Positions 1 through 11,273 of a stretch of DNA of 64,000 nucleotides are shown piece after piece. Every line of letters begins with the position of its first letter. Position 1 is the stretch's first letter. Under the pieces are notes generated by a model. The model was not told the DNA's origin, ran no database searches, and saw only the letters and a list, made by a program, of their open reading frames with translations. The stretch spans positions 47,424,894 to 47,488,893 of the forward strand of contig JAJLRJ010000005.1 in the NCBI GenBank assembly GCA_024195265.1, given 5' to 3'. The position numbers and the translations under genes were made by a program. This stretch comes from Dendrophyllia cribrosa (lineage: Eukaryota > Cnidaria > Anthozoa > Scleractinia > Dendrophylliidae).

Positions 1-115
1 ATTGCTTCGAGCTCTGATCGGTTCATTGGATTGCTTACGACTGCTGTGATTGGTTAGAGTAATTACTTTGGTTTTGGTTTTACGACACTCAATTGAAAAC
101 TGCTCTATATAGCGA
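1..115 (-). repeat. end of a dispersed TIR repeat (family A)
   Basis: The reverse complement of this stretch matches 46957-47066 closely. Both contain CAATTGAGTGTCGTAAAACC followed by several CCAATCAC-like motifs. A third, more diverged copy lies at 61830-62040. The copy at 46957-47340 has inverted ends, so this looks like the terminal part of a non-autonomous DNA element cut by the window edge. Confidence 0.65.
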
Positions 116-189
116 AAGATATCTACAATTAATAGTTACATGAAAATGGATAAAAAGGATATTCATTAACTAACTAATTACATATATGA

Positions 190-858
190 GTGAGGCTAAG
201 CATTCTTCCAAAGAGAAGATCTGAAAGTTTATACAACTTTCTGGAATCATACAGTCCAGAGGGAATGGCACGAACGGGACTCATAAGTCCCATGCAAGGT
301 GCCATCCCTTCCCAATCCCGCAACCCACAAGGTTGACCACACCACCGGGGTCTACCACAGGATGAAATAACGACTTTAAGTGCAAGTAAAAGTTCATTAA
401 AGAAAACTTAAAGAACAATTTCGACTATCTTTAAGTGCACCGTAAATTACTTAAATAAGCCTTTACTTGACAACACTTAAAGCAAGTAATGAACAATTTA
501 AGTTGCCTTTAAGGGTCTTTAAGTTGTTGAAAAGTTGAATTAAAGATAACGTAAAGGTTCTTAAACACATATTAAAGATACTTACTTACTTTAATACATT
601 TAAGAGTATTTACGTCTCAACTTAAAGATTTTCTATACCTTTAAGTAAAATTTAATTTTCTCTTAAAGATTAGTAAATTCATTATTTCGTCCTGTGTATA
701 TACGCCCCCTACTCTTTTCGAACAGTGATGTTGGATCTTTAACGTCCCACAAGAACAGATCAGAGAGTGCTGTGAGACGGGGCCTACGGTTTATTCGTCC
801 TTATCCGAGAAGACTAGAATGTCATACCATTTGCAGATGTCATTACAAAGACAGCACA

Positions 859-897
<39 letters not shown>

Positions 898-960
898 CCG
901 AGGTTTGAACCAGCGACCTCCCGCTCCGCAGGCCGTAGCTCTTTAAATCCAGGTATTGTA
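190..960 (-). mobile_element. tRNA-derived SINE copy, interrupted
   Basis: On the minus strand, 960 to about 890 gives a tRNA-like 3' half ending in a GGCCGGACCA acceptor-like stretch with a B-box-like GGTTCAAACC. It is followed by a body containing GACGTTAAAGATCC and AAAGAGTAGGG, which are shared with the plus-strand copy at 1425-1860. The body stops near 696 and appears to resume at about 357 (CCGGTGGTGTGGTC, compare CCCCGGTGTCTGTGG in the other copy), with an AT-rich insert between. The A-box half is degenerate, so this is a SINE relic and not a tRNA gene. Confidence 0.6.
358..695. mobile_element. AT-rich inverted-repeat insert (MITE-like)
   Basis: The ends are inverted: CACAGGATGAAATAACGA at the left and the complement of CACAGGACGAAATAATGA at the right, with two mismatches. 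The inside is very AT-rich and repeats the word CTTTAAG or CTTAAAG many times on both strands. No coding capacity and no convincing target-site duplication were found. It appears to split the SINE around it. Confidence 0.5.
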
Positions 961-1254
961 ACACCCTTGGCAGATGGGCGTTTTTCAAATTTCTACAGGC
1001 ATTGCAGGGAGTTCTATTATCTGTATTATGTGATGCTATGAACAGTAAAGGATCTACCAGCTTCTGTTTCAAACAGTTAATTTTAAAGATGGGACTGAAT
1101 GTTTTGTATCATGACGTTTGGTTAACAACCCTTGCATCCATAAGAAAGACGATGATGAAATTTACCCTAAAAGAACTCAAATTTCGTTTTGTAAAATATT
1201 TAAAGACCTCTTTAAAATTACCGTCACAGGAAAATAATGCTCAATATATAGAGT

Positions 1255-1420
1255 GTTTTTACTCACGTGACCGGTGGCCATATTGGAGTGCTACAACAAT
1301 AGGAAATGTTTGAATAAGAATATGGCTTAACATAGGAGACCGATTGGACACCAATATGGCGCCCATTTCATTGTTTTGGGACACCAATATGGCCGCCGCG
1401 ACGTCACGTGCAAACTCGTG
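1255..1420. repeat. short repeat with doubled CCAATATGGC motif
   Basis: The word GGACACCAATATGG occurs twice, near 1347 and 1379, next to TCACGTGACC and GACGTCACGTG E-box or CRE-like words. It is probably a fragment of a dispersed element abutting the SINE that follows. No gene is visible. Confidence 0.35.
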
Positions 1421-1424
1421 CTAC

Positions 1425-1860
1425 CGCCGACCGGTTAGCCGTCAGTTGGTAGAGCGCCGGGCTACCGTGCGGGAGGTCGCGGGTTCGAACCCCGGCCGGA
1501 CCAAAAACCAGGGTCTTAAAATAACTGGTAAGATCATGCTAGCTGTGTGCTCAACATCTGCCTCAGTTTAAATGATCGCGTCATTGGGCGGTGACGTTAA
1601 GCCGTTGGCCTTGTCTTCTACATTTGTCAGTTGTCCTTCTTGTAGGGGACGTTAAAGATCCCATCGCACTCTTCGCAAAGAGTAGGGAACGTAGTCCCCG
1701 GTGTCTGTGGTATGCTTTGTTTAAAATATGGGGCACCTGTAATTGTAAACTGCATCAGCCGAGTCTGGCAAAGTCCCCCGAACAGTATTGTAAAGCGCAT
1801 TTGAGTATCTTTCACATAGAAAATGCGCTATATAAATGTATCATTTTTTTTTGCTGAAGT
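1425..1860 (+). mobile_element. tRNA-derived SINE, nearly complete
   Basis: The head is tRNA-like: an A-box-like TTAGCCGTCAGTTGGTAGAG, a B-box GGTTCGAACCC and a CCGGCCGGACCA 3' end near 1492-1502. The acceptor stem mispairs and the D-arm has an extra base, so it is not a functional tRNA. The body includes GGGACGTTAAAGATCCC and AAAGAGTAGGG, shared with the minus-strand copy. It ends in AATGCGCTATATAAATGTAT and a T-rich tail; the same tail type recurs at 47235-47310. Confidence 0.7.
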
Positions 1861-2639
1861 ATGTCACCTATATGACAAACAATTACGTACACGTGTTGAA
1901 GCAAATAGAGGCATAGACGGAATATTTGATGAAGCGCTTAAAGAGTATTGTTCAATTAACACTCTTGTCCAATACCTGGATTTAAAGTGCGATTAATTAA
2001 GGCTTCAGCAAAGTATTTATTTCAGTGAAAAATTCTTGTTTAGCTTGTCGCACAATATAAAAAGTGTAAAAATATTCGACTACAGCAAGATATATCACAT
2101 ACGAATGCCAAAATAGTTTTCAAATATTTACAATACACTACATTATCAAAACAAAATTTACCGAGAAAAACACAACGAAAAAGTGACCAACTTCAGTTTA
2201 CGCGATATTACGTCATTGCACAAGCAGTATTTTTTTCGCAAAAGAAACTTATGCAAATGCCAATTGCGTACGTTTACAAATCGGGCTGGGTCATTACTGA
2301 AAAGTTTCATTACACGCGACCTAAAAATTCTTCTCCAATTTTTTGTTTGGTTTCCCTAATAGTGTTCATTTATAATCAAAGTATAGAGCAAGGCTGATAC
2401 TACGTAGAACATTTAGAACAGATCCTACGTACATGCACCGGCAGCATTTTCGTTCGCGGTCCTTTGCTTCTTATTACTTTATTTATAAGCCTGCGGAAAG
2501 GGAAAGTACGCTGCAACTGAAGGTCGAAATCTCTAGCACTTAAAACTAACTATTGATACCAATTAACTAACAGCATGACTAAGAAAATCAATCACGACCT
2601 CCACTGAAAACCACTATATCTGTAACTTCATGTCTTCCT

Positions 2640-2785
2640 TAAACTATCAACGACATCGTGGAGATGAATGTTCGTGGGTCTCTGGGTTGCTCTGTTTAGC
2701 TTGCCAAGGTCCCTGGTCGAATAAGGTGGAATTTAAAGGTAGTATTTTCCCTTCAAACCGCAACGCAATACGTGTATAGGCCATG
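2640..2785 (+). repeat. direct duplicate, copy 1 of 2
   Basis: About 145 bp starting at AACTATCAACGACATCGTGG is repeated at 3515-3675 with a few substitutions. Relative to the second copy it lacks 13 bases after CTTGCCAAGG, which breaks the short reading frame that is open in copy 2. No recognisable protein. Confidence 0.75.
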
Positions 2786-2802
2786 TTTTTTTTCCCTGTA
2801 CT

Positions 2803-3165
2803 CTTAAAGGAGATACGTCAAAAAGCCCAAAAGACATATGGAAACCCAAAAATGATGGTCTAGTGTTGTTGACAAACACTCTCAGTAGTGCTCAGCACTT
2901 AAAGTTTAAAGACTGAGTAACAATAAATGTCCTGGGCTGCAGATGGCCAGGATGGAAATGGATTGCAACTTGAAAAAATTGGTTCATCAATTTGTGTCTT
3001 GGAAAACTCGCTAAAACTTACGTTATGATTAATATTCTCTTCGAAAATTCACTTGATATCTTGCTCTTAGTATCCTATGCATGACAAAGGTACTAAGTTT
3101 TAATTTGGGCCAGTTTCGACCCAAAAAAGGTCACAGTTACCATGGCCTAGCTCCTTCAAGAAGCA
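2803..3165. mobile_element. MITE family B (GCTATGTC-type ends), diverged copy
   Basis: The left end, CTTAAAGGAGATACGTC, and the right end, ACCATGGCCTAGCTCCTTCAA, are degenerate versions of the inverted ends of the clean copy at 13624-13983. The interiors share GGGCTGCAGATGGCCAGGAT and GGAAATGGATTG. No ORF is present. Confidence 0.55.
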
Positions 3166-3514
3166 TGTTACACGGGAACATACCATGCATCATAGATCAA
3201 AGTTAGGTTTATTGCTTAAGACCTTTCTGGTTTCGGACACTTATTTGTCAGCGTTAATATGGTTAAAATGGCTAGTTCTAAGGGTTATACGTCTCTATTC
3301 AAAGGCGACAATAAGAGCATTACTTCTCTTTTGAGATATACGTTGGCGTGGCTTAATTGCTGTTACGTCGAAGTATTTTAACTTAATTAGTTAAGGAAAC
3401 AATTATTGAAGTTCTATTTTTTACTTACCTATTTCTGGCTCCCCCATTATTGTATCCCTGGGAAAGGAAGCGCAGTTGCAGAAAGCGACAAACAAAATTG
3501 CACTGAAACCAACT

Positions 3515-3675
3515 GAAACTATCAACGACATCGTGGAGATGAATGTTCGTGGGTCTCTGGGTTGTTCTGTTCAGCTTGCCAAGGAGAACTGTTTTGGCCC
3601 CTGGTCGAATAAGGTAGAATTTAAAGGTGGTATTTTCCCTTCAAACCACAGCGCAATATGTATAACGAGTTTTGG
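3515..3675 (+). repeat. direct duplicate, copy 2 of 2
   Basis: This is the second copy of the segment at 2640-2785. It contains a 67-codon open frame at 3476-3679 that starts in unique sequence and runs through the duplicate. The frame matches no family I recognise, and the sister copy is broken by a 13-base gap, so it is more likely repeat sequence than a gene. Confidence 0.7.
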
Positions 3676-3824
3676 ATAGCTGTGTTTTTTTAACTACTTC
3701 CTTCCGTATTGGTCCCAATAGCCACCGCAGTCGGCACGAAAAAATATTAGGGAGCTAAGCAACGACAAAGGTGACGGCAGCGAGAACGGTTTAAAACAAC
3801 AGGTTTAATGATTACATTTCCCGG

Positions 3825-4250
3825 GGGAGGGGGTTCTCCCGTGCGCTATACGGGGATGCTCCGCCCGAAAGGGGTACCTCTTTTAGGTTGGAGGTATATA
3901 AAAGGGTAGGGATTTCAAGAGTTGAAGTACAGAAAAGGGTGGGGTAAACTGCCACAACCTGAACTGAATAAATAATATTATTGTTTGATTAACATCAATA
4001 GTGGTAACGCTTGATGTTTTTCCGTGGATATCGTTCCATAAGTTTATTTCAAGAGTATAGTAAAGAGATGCAGTGTTTCCTCTGAAGGTATATGAAAGAG
4101 GTACCATTTTCAATCTATGGAAGGTATATGAAAGGGTTACCTATTCTGTCAAAAACGGTATATAAAAGGGTAATGATTTGGACCTCGGGGCGGAGCATCC
4201 CCATACAAAACTTTGTTGAGTACCCCTCTAATCCCCCCCCCCCCCCCCCA
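3825..4250. mobile_element. G-tailed TIR element (family C), copy 1
   Basis: The inverted ends contain TACGGGGATGCTCCGCCC (left, near 3850) and GGCGGAGCATCCCCATAC (right, near 4188). A G-rich outer flank lies on the left and a run of about 15 C on the right, giving a longer G/C inverted terminus. Inside there are four spaced copies of a GGTATATRAAAGGGT-like word. A second copy in the same orientation is at 56091-56562. No transposase frame. Confidence 0.7.
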
Positions 4251-4259
4251 CCCCGTCCA

Positions 4260-5290
4260 TTTTTTTGCTGTTCCCTGCAAAACAACAATGTCAACTCATC
4301 AAATTATACTTTTTATGGAGAACGTGAACACACGACGGTTAATTTTCCTATTTGAACTTGAAAGCCGTCCCTACGAATTCAGCTCCTGAACAATTAAACA
4401 CATTAGACAAATTAAACAAATTGTAGCAATTTTAAATAAATAGTTTAAAGAGCGCGAGTTCTCTTTTTCAAGTGACGTTTTCTTTGTCGTTGCCGTCGTA
4501 GGTAAACGACTAGATTTTTCAGTTCTCTCAAAATTTGTGTTTACGAGTTCAGGAGATGATTTTGTTTCTTACGCTGTCTGTCACATCTTTGCTCTTATCT
4601 TACTACTCATATTAACTCCGTTCGGCTTATCATGAAATGTGATAACACTTCTCATAAGAAGCGCTCTATACCGAGACTACGTTATCGACAAACTAATAAA
4701 TTAAATTAAAAACAAATCCTCACTAATTCATTTAAGGAGTTGGACACACGTTTTCGTAAAACTGAAATATATTTTCATCGACTGTGGCGACCTTGTGTTT
4801 GATATTCTTTGCTGACCTTCAAAAGTTTGAGGTGAAAATTGTGATATTCTCTGAACACGATTAAACCAACAGGGATTCCTCGTCTAAATATGCTGTTGTG
4901 GTTACAATTCAACAAAAACGAAAAACAACGAGTTGATATTGTGGTCAAACTGAAGCGGTTCAACCGTCTATATATTACTCCAATATTCCACTTGCCACTT
5001 AAGTCTCTTATATATATATACAATCTAGCTTTTATCTCGATAAAATTCAGTGCAAAATGTATTACAACTCCATAAATACTCTTCCTTGATCTTTATTCTT
5101 TAATTTCGGTTTTTTAAGTAAGGCTATGTTTCACCGTTTTTACTACCCAAGCTGACTGGCATCCATGAGAATATATTGATAAACAAATGACGCACGCGCA
5201 AAATATGGTGCCCTCGTTTTGAACATCAAATTAACCCTTAATGTTAAAAAATTCGGTAACTTATTTCAGTATTTATATCAGCATGTGTTG
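4260..5290. other. no gene recognised
   Basis: AT-rich sequence. The short open frames on both strands have no recognisable domains, and I see no RNA gene. Confidence 0.4.
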
Positions 5291-5294
5291 TTTT

Positions 5295-5504
5295 TAACCC
5301 TTTCACTCCCAGAGTCAATTATGGAGACATGTAGTGTAGGCTAACTTTTGAGTCTGTGGACGAAATCCTATGGTGTGACCATTCAAATGAAACCTCTTTG
5401 GCAGTACTTTTGCATGGTACAATTTGTTTTTCAATACTTTAAAAAACGAAATGAAAGATTTTTCTTGAATTTGGATATTTGGCACTCTTGGGAGTTAAAG
5501 GGTT
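5295..5504. mobile_element. MITE family D (ACTCCCA ends)
   Basis: The inverted ends are AACCCTTTCACTCCCAGAGT and the complement of AACCCTTTAACTCCCAAGAG. The core contains GAGTCTGTGGACGAAATCCT, ACCATTCAAATGAAACC and GGCAGTACTTTT. Related copies lie at 17914-18066 (partial, same orientation) and 53718-53911 (opposite orientation). The core is also the building block of the tandem array at 57480-58400. Confidence 0.7.
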
Positions 5505-8038
5505 ATTATTACTTTGAAAAGCTAAAAATAATGGTCCAGTTTTGTTAATTACTCTTCGAGTGCACAGAAAGTAGTATTGGATATCTTTGGCTACATATGG
5601 TCAGGATGGAAATGGATTGCAACTTAAAAATATTGGCCAATTTTTTTAAGTTTGCCCCGTGTGTATCTTGAAACAAAACAACAAAGATTTTGATTTCTAC
5701 TTCCTTCGAATAATCACCTGATATTTTCATCTCTTTGTTCTTAGATCAATTTCATGTCTATTAGCAAAGGTACTTTGTTGATATCTAGTGCAGTTTTGAA
5801 GAAAGGGAAATAAAATCCCCGTCACAATTCCCCTTCGAGGCTCACTCTTTGAGTTGTTTCTCTATTTTATTTTATTTCTTTTAAAGAAGCAAACTAGTTG
5901 ATTGGATCTTTAAGAAAGACGTTCCCATTGTTAAAAGAATAGCTAGAATTGTAAAAGGATCCCGCAATCAAGGAAGCATTGTTTCCGTCTGCGAACGAAC
6001 GCAATACAGTGGAAGCTTTCGTAAACGACCACTTTAGGGTGTCGAAATGTCGGGTTAGTAACAAGAAAACAAATAGACAATATTCGTCTTCTCGGTGCTG
6101 AACTGAAAGACCCTGGAACTGGCAGCGTGCAATGGAGGCCCATGCGGGGGAATTCGCCTCTCTAGGAACTGTGAGAGACTGAGCACTAGCTTTTGTCACT
6201 AAGACTTCTGGGATCGTTTGGGGAACTTCTGGGGAATTTCTGATAACAGCATGAATACTACTGATAAATCTACAAAGCTCTCACAAACAAAATCAACGCG
6301 GAGTTTCCCTTTCGAATCGTCAAAACGTCTTTGAACAGGCGAAATGATTTGAACCGTGCAGTTGTGAGTTCCTTCATGGTGGTCTCTAACCAGAGCTTAA
6401 AGACAAAGAAAAAACTTCGAGTTCGTAAATCCCAAAGGTGTTCGCGGTCGTTTGCGAGGGTCAGGTCGCTTACGGGAGCTTTTAATTAAGATTTTCTTAG
6501 AATGTAAACAGGATCACTGAGAGTGATCGCAAGAAGAGCTTCAACTAGGGCGCGTTCAATTGACCGTATTCCGGAATAAGAATAAACAGAAAACGGTCTC
6601 AACAATGTGTTGTTAAATAACTAATGTTAGGCGCCAGGGCCGATGTCTGTTTGAGACAAAATATATATATAATTACACAAATTAATTAAAAGGGAATTTA
6701 AAAGTGTTCGTCGAGTGTAAACATATTGGTATTGCATGTTTTCTAGCCTGAAATATTGCTTTGTTAAAATTGTATCTGATAATAAAATCATGCCTACATA
6801 CACGTACTATACTTGGATTTTGAGGAAAGCATTTTTAATGTTGTCAGCATGATTTCAAAATCATTCAGTTGTATCTTGTCAAATGAAAAATGGCGGTAGA
6901 TTTCTTCATTATCAGTTATAGTCATAATCTAAGAATTTAGAAATTGTTTTTTTTTTAAGCTGACCATCAACCTCGTAGTGGTTAAGTGTTAAGCGAATGA
7001 TACATGGTTGAACATCGTAACAATTGTTGCTCAATTGAACTGTTGAACAATGTTGCAACTTTTTGAATGAGTAAAAAACACATTCAACATTTTAATAACA
7101 CGATATGCCCTAAAAAGAATTTTTACAAACCGCGTACAAGAACGAATATTGGAAAACAGTCAATTCAATTTCTAGTTGTTGATCTATGGTAATTTAAAAG
7201 ATCTTCCAAATTTCTCCTTCTCACGGTTACTAAAACAATACCTATTAAATAAGCAATTTGAAAATTCAATGCCCATAATTTGCTCTTGCTTTAGAAGTGT
7301 CTGTTTTGTATGTGTGTTTTTTGTGTTTTCTATTTTCTATTTTATTTATTTATTTATTTTGGCTATATCATGCATGTCACCACTGCGTAAAAAATATCTT
7401 TTTAATAGCTAGGAGCTAACACGAAAACGTTTGTTCATTTAGTTCCTAGACATCCCTTATAATAATATTAATAATGTATCATCTTTTTTTAACTTAATTT
7501 TGTCCTACTTTTATTAGCTATCTAAAAAAATAAATTTCTCAGTTGTGGATTTTAATAAAGGTTATTGTTGTTGTTGTTGTCAATTAACCCTCGAACGTAC
7601 AAAGGGGTTAGATGCCACACCACCGTAAGGTTTTTATCCAATAATTTCAACAGCATTTATTGTTAGCACATGCCGTCTTCAGTAGCTGTTTATTTATCCT
7701 TGAGATACATTTTGGTTAAGTTTGGCGGCAATCAGTTACTATGGAGATATGGCGTCATGACTAGCATGAGGTCAAGATGATTTTTGAATAGAAATGCGTG
7801 TTTTCACCTCGTTTCGGTGAAAACGTATAAAAACGCTACCAAATGCAGGAAAATGTTTAACTGTTTCATATTTTACAACTCTAGCAAAAACATTTTGCAA
7901 TTTTCACATTTTCGTTCCTTTTTGGGAAGGCTTTTTCTCTTTCGAGTTTCAATCATACCACTGATCAGTTTCCCGGCAAATGATACCCTATTCTAGAACA
8001 AACCTCTTTGATTTCTATACCCTATTCCAGACTAAACT

Positions 8039-8073
<35 letters not shown>

Positions 8074-8100
8074 CATAAAGCTGATATGTGAGAGTAACAC
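5505..8100. other. no gene; repeat fragments
   Basis: A family B fragment (GGTCAGGATGGAAATGGATTG) lies near 5597-5620, directly abutting the family D element. A fragment with GTAAACGACCACTTTAGG is near 6016. Around 7545-7582 the sequence TTTTAATAAAGG followed by (TTG)n resembles a non-LTR retrotransposon 3' tail, but no reverse transcriptase frame is present. The remainder is unannotated. Confidence 0.35.
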
Positions 8101-8122
8101 CCCCCCCCCCCCCCCCCCCCCC
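8101..8122. repeat. poly-C tract
   Basis: An uninterrupted run of about 22 C. Several elements in this window carry such G/C homopolymers at or near their ends. Length is likely unstable between individuals and between assemblies. Confidence 0.9.
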
Positions 8123-8314
8123 GGGATTTGATTTATCTCAAACTGATACATATACCGTAGTAAACAGCAGTGTTTTTTTGGCACTGAGAAGTTTCAATGC
8201 AAGGGATAAAAATTTCGTTTAATTGTATTGGAGTTGTACTGTAACACATTATTCAGTTTGCGTCTGTAGTGGCACTCAAATATAGCCGAGTGGTTGACTA
8301 CCAGCGTTGAAAGT

Positions 8315-8434
8315 GGTCGCGGTCGCGGTCGCGGTCGCGGTCGCGGTCGCGGTCGCGGTCGCGGTCGCGGTCGCGGTCGCGGTCGCGGTCGCGGTCGCGA
8401 TCGCGGTCGCGGTCGCGATCGCGGTCGCGGTCGC
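8315..8434. repeat. (GGTCGC)20 hexanucleotide tandem repeat
   Basis: Twenty units of a perfect hexamer except for two G-to-A changes (GCGATC) near 8398 and 8416. Each unit has two CpG dinucleotides, making this a very local CpG-dense island in AT-rich DNA. The left flank, ATAGCCGAGTGGTTGAC, resembles a tRNA Leu/Ser A-box. The right flank continues with GGTCGCTTACGAGAGG, so the hexamer probably expanded from a word inside a pre-existing repeat. Confidence 0.9.
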
Positions 8435-10949
8435 TTACGAGAGGTTTGGACTATAGTGATTTGACTGGCAGTAATTTATGGAGGTTCGGCTGTAGTTTGG
8501 GTTGTGGTATTGTTTAGTGTCTATGACAAGACCAAGCATAAGAGACTCCCTTTAATTAAGTGAAAACAAATATAACGCAAGCATAAGTCCAAGGACAGGA
8601 ACTGGTTAAAAACGAAATTTGGAATTTACGCCATTTGATGATCGTCATATCCGGAACACTCAAAAACTGTCGAAATTCATTCAAGAGTACTTGTACTGAT
8701 CCAGTCCAGGTCTTCCTGTTTCTACATCTTCTTCGTTTTCATACTGAAAACCGAGCAATAACCTGGGGACGAGTAACCCCTTCAACATGCGTGACGGACC
8801 ATCAACCAACCAGCCATTAATGAAATTTGTAGTATTGACGACGGGTTAGGGTCAGAATATGGAACTGTGTGTTTTAAAATTAAAGCTAAATTAAATTACC
8901 GTAGAGCAGCTTTCAAATGACACCGTACCTATCAGAAATGAGAAGACATGTTTTTATCGCCCACGTAAATACGAATGGGCTAAAATGTCGAAAAATTGCA
9001 AAAGGTGTTGTTTGTCGTATAACGAGGTGGTCGAAATACCGAGGTTTTGAGACTGAGAAAATACTGAGCTTTTTGTTCGGGCAGGGACAAGTGGCTGACA
9101 AAACGAGGTGTTTGTATCAACCTGGTGGTCGTTTGGCGGGTTTCTACTGTAATTTATTTGTTTTAAGAAACGAAGCGAATTAATTAATTACACCAGTAAA
9201 ATAGCGGTGAAATAAAAAAGCGAAGAATTTTAGAAAAAAACTGTTAAAAAGCCAATTTTTTATTAGCACTTTGTCGGGTCGAGTTTTCCATCTATTTAAA
9301 TTTATTAATTGACATCTTAGGCGCACTTTATATGTCACGAGATGCCGTCAAGCGTATTTAAAACTTGGCGACATATAATTGGCTCAGTTACGAATAATTT
9401 ATGCAGTATTTCATTTTCTTTCTTTTCGTCCTTTTTCCTTTTTTCTGCTTTTTTTTTATGCCGCCCCAGGTTACATACATAACAAAGAATTGGGGTCACA
9501 TATACGCTGGTCGTTAAACAGAAAAAATATGAAAACTGTACCGACTCTATATTTTTCCGGTCGAAAGCGTAAGCCTGCCTATAGTTTTTGCTCCATTTCT
9601 AATACTTATATCTTAAATTGCTATCCTACCCTTGTAGCTCCCAGTCTACTTTTGCGACCCTTACAAATACTAAAACTAGAAATTTCGCTACCCTTTCATT
9701 TCGGCTACGAGGGTAAAAAAGGCACTCCCTTCGTGCGGAGCCTCCCTGTTTATACGGGAGAAACTTGACCGTAAAGTGTTTTTTTACCGTTCACCATCAA
9801 CGGGTGAAACCGGACACAAATTTAACCGTCACCCGCCAGACAAATCAAGGTAATTTTTACCGTCAACCGGACGAAGTTTCACACCCATTCAGACCTTCGT
9901 TTATGGACCTTGAAACTATAAGTTATCGAGCTTGTGGCCACCGTTTTTGTATTTTCGTCGTACTTCAAAGGTTAAACGAACTCTGCAGTTACGGCAACAG
10001 GTTTATGCAAATCGAACTCCGAAACAATAACTGTTTTGTTTACAGCTTTATTTTGTAAATATACGGTAATTAATTTTCTAAAGACATCTCTATTATCAGG
10101 TAAATTGTATTTGTAAACATAGGTCATCATATTTACACTGATACTTAGCTCGCGCGTTCAAGTAGTGTCTTTAATTTTAGTTAACGAAACTGCAAACAAA
10201 ATCATATTCGCCAATATTGCTATTGCAGAGTGTGGTCCCTTGCCTGAGGTTCTCAACTACGTGAAGCAGTTTTAAGTAGAGGCAAGACTTAGTACATGTC
10301 CTGAGTCAAGTCATGTATAAAAGTGAAGTCATATCTCATAAGCACTCTAAAATATTCATTTACGATGGCTGGCTTCCGAATATTTAGTAGTCTTTAAGTA
10401 TACGTGGTCCAACGGATGTTTAGAATAGTTCCGAAAAGAGTGAGTTATGTAAATCAAATTAGTAAACTTCCTCGATTAATGAACTGCAAATAGATCCATA
10501 AATGTAGCTTTTATTACTTTTTTCTTATATTTTTATTCATTTGCGTCAGTAATCAAATTCACGGCAACGCGAAAACTCCAAGATACCAGTTTTTTGTCCG
10601 GTGTAAACCTGGATATGCCGACACTCTCAACACGAGCCACAACAGCTGCTTTTAATGATCATAAACCGTGAATGAATATTCATAGCTTGTGATAGTAATA
10701 ATATATTTGCCCATGTTCAATTTATAATGTTAAATAGAAAGTATTTAAATATCTATTCATAAAACTGCGAATTGACAATAATCCGGGAAGTTTGTGGTGT
10801 GAAAAAATATCAGATATCATTTTCTGAAGTTAAAAAAAAACTTTCGGTTAAACGAATTTATGTTAGCGATACAACAGGTAGCGAAGGTACCGCTATTATT
10901 CAGTTTTGCACGGGTTGTCTTTTATATTTGTACAGCGTCTCTTATGTTC
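8435..10949. other. no gene recognised upstream of LARP1
   Basis: AT-rich intergenic DNA. The frames at 9379-9768 and 9765-10058 are low-complexity and not conserved with anything I know. CACTCCCTTCGTGCGGAGCC near 9722 resembles the ends of the G-tailed TIR elements. No RNA gene was found. Confidence 0.35.
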
Positions 10950-11273
10950 TCTTTATTTTCATGGCTTTGTTCTTTTCTCGGCGATGATTGGCTAATTTTC
11001 AGTCCTGATCACTTGCCTCGCGCATGGCCAGTAAAGGCTGCGGAGTCAAGATTCGCTCTCTCTCAAGCCACATGGCTGAATGGTAAAGAAAAGCTGGAAA
11101 TTCGCCGGGAATTTTAGATTGTCTGCTTTTAGAAGAGCGTAGGAAACCTTCGCGGACGCAATCTGAGACTATCTGCTCTTCGTGTGTGGGGTTCAGGTTT
11201 GTTCGTCGGCTGAAGGTTGCCTTGGGAAATAGATTTATATTACGTCGACGTATTAACACGTTTACCTCGTATT
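10950..11273 (+). promoter_or_regulatory. probable LARP1 promoter and 5' UTR
   Basis: The base composition shifts from AT-rich to more balanced just before the LARP1 start codon. There is no clear TATA box. An in-frame TGA at 11211-11213 precedes the coding start, and there is no in-frame ATG between it and 11274. The transcription start cannot be fixed from sequence alone. Confidence 0.35.

Noticed and set aside
1434..1502. tRNA gene
   Set aside because: The acceptor stem mispairs, the D-arm has an extra base and the sequence continues into a SINE body shared with another copy. It is a tRNA-derived SINE head.
8285..8460. tRNA Ser/Leu gene disrupted by the hexamer tract
   Set aside because: Only an A-box-like word (TAGCCGAGTGG) is present; no acceptable B-box or acceptor stem can be formed across the repeat.
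11217..11273. Upstream extension of LARP1 from a TTG codon
   Set aside because: There is no ATG between the in-frame TGA at 11211 and the ATG at 11274, and the extra residues are not conserved.
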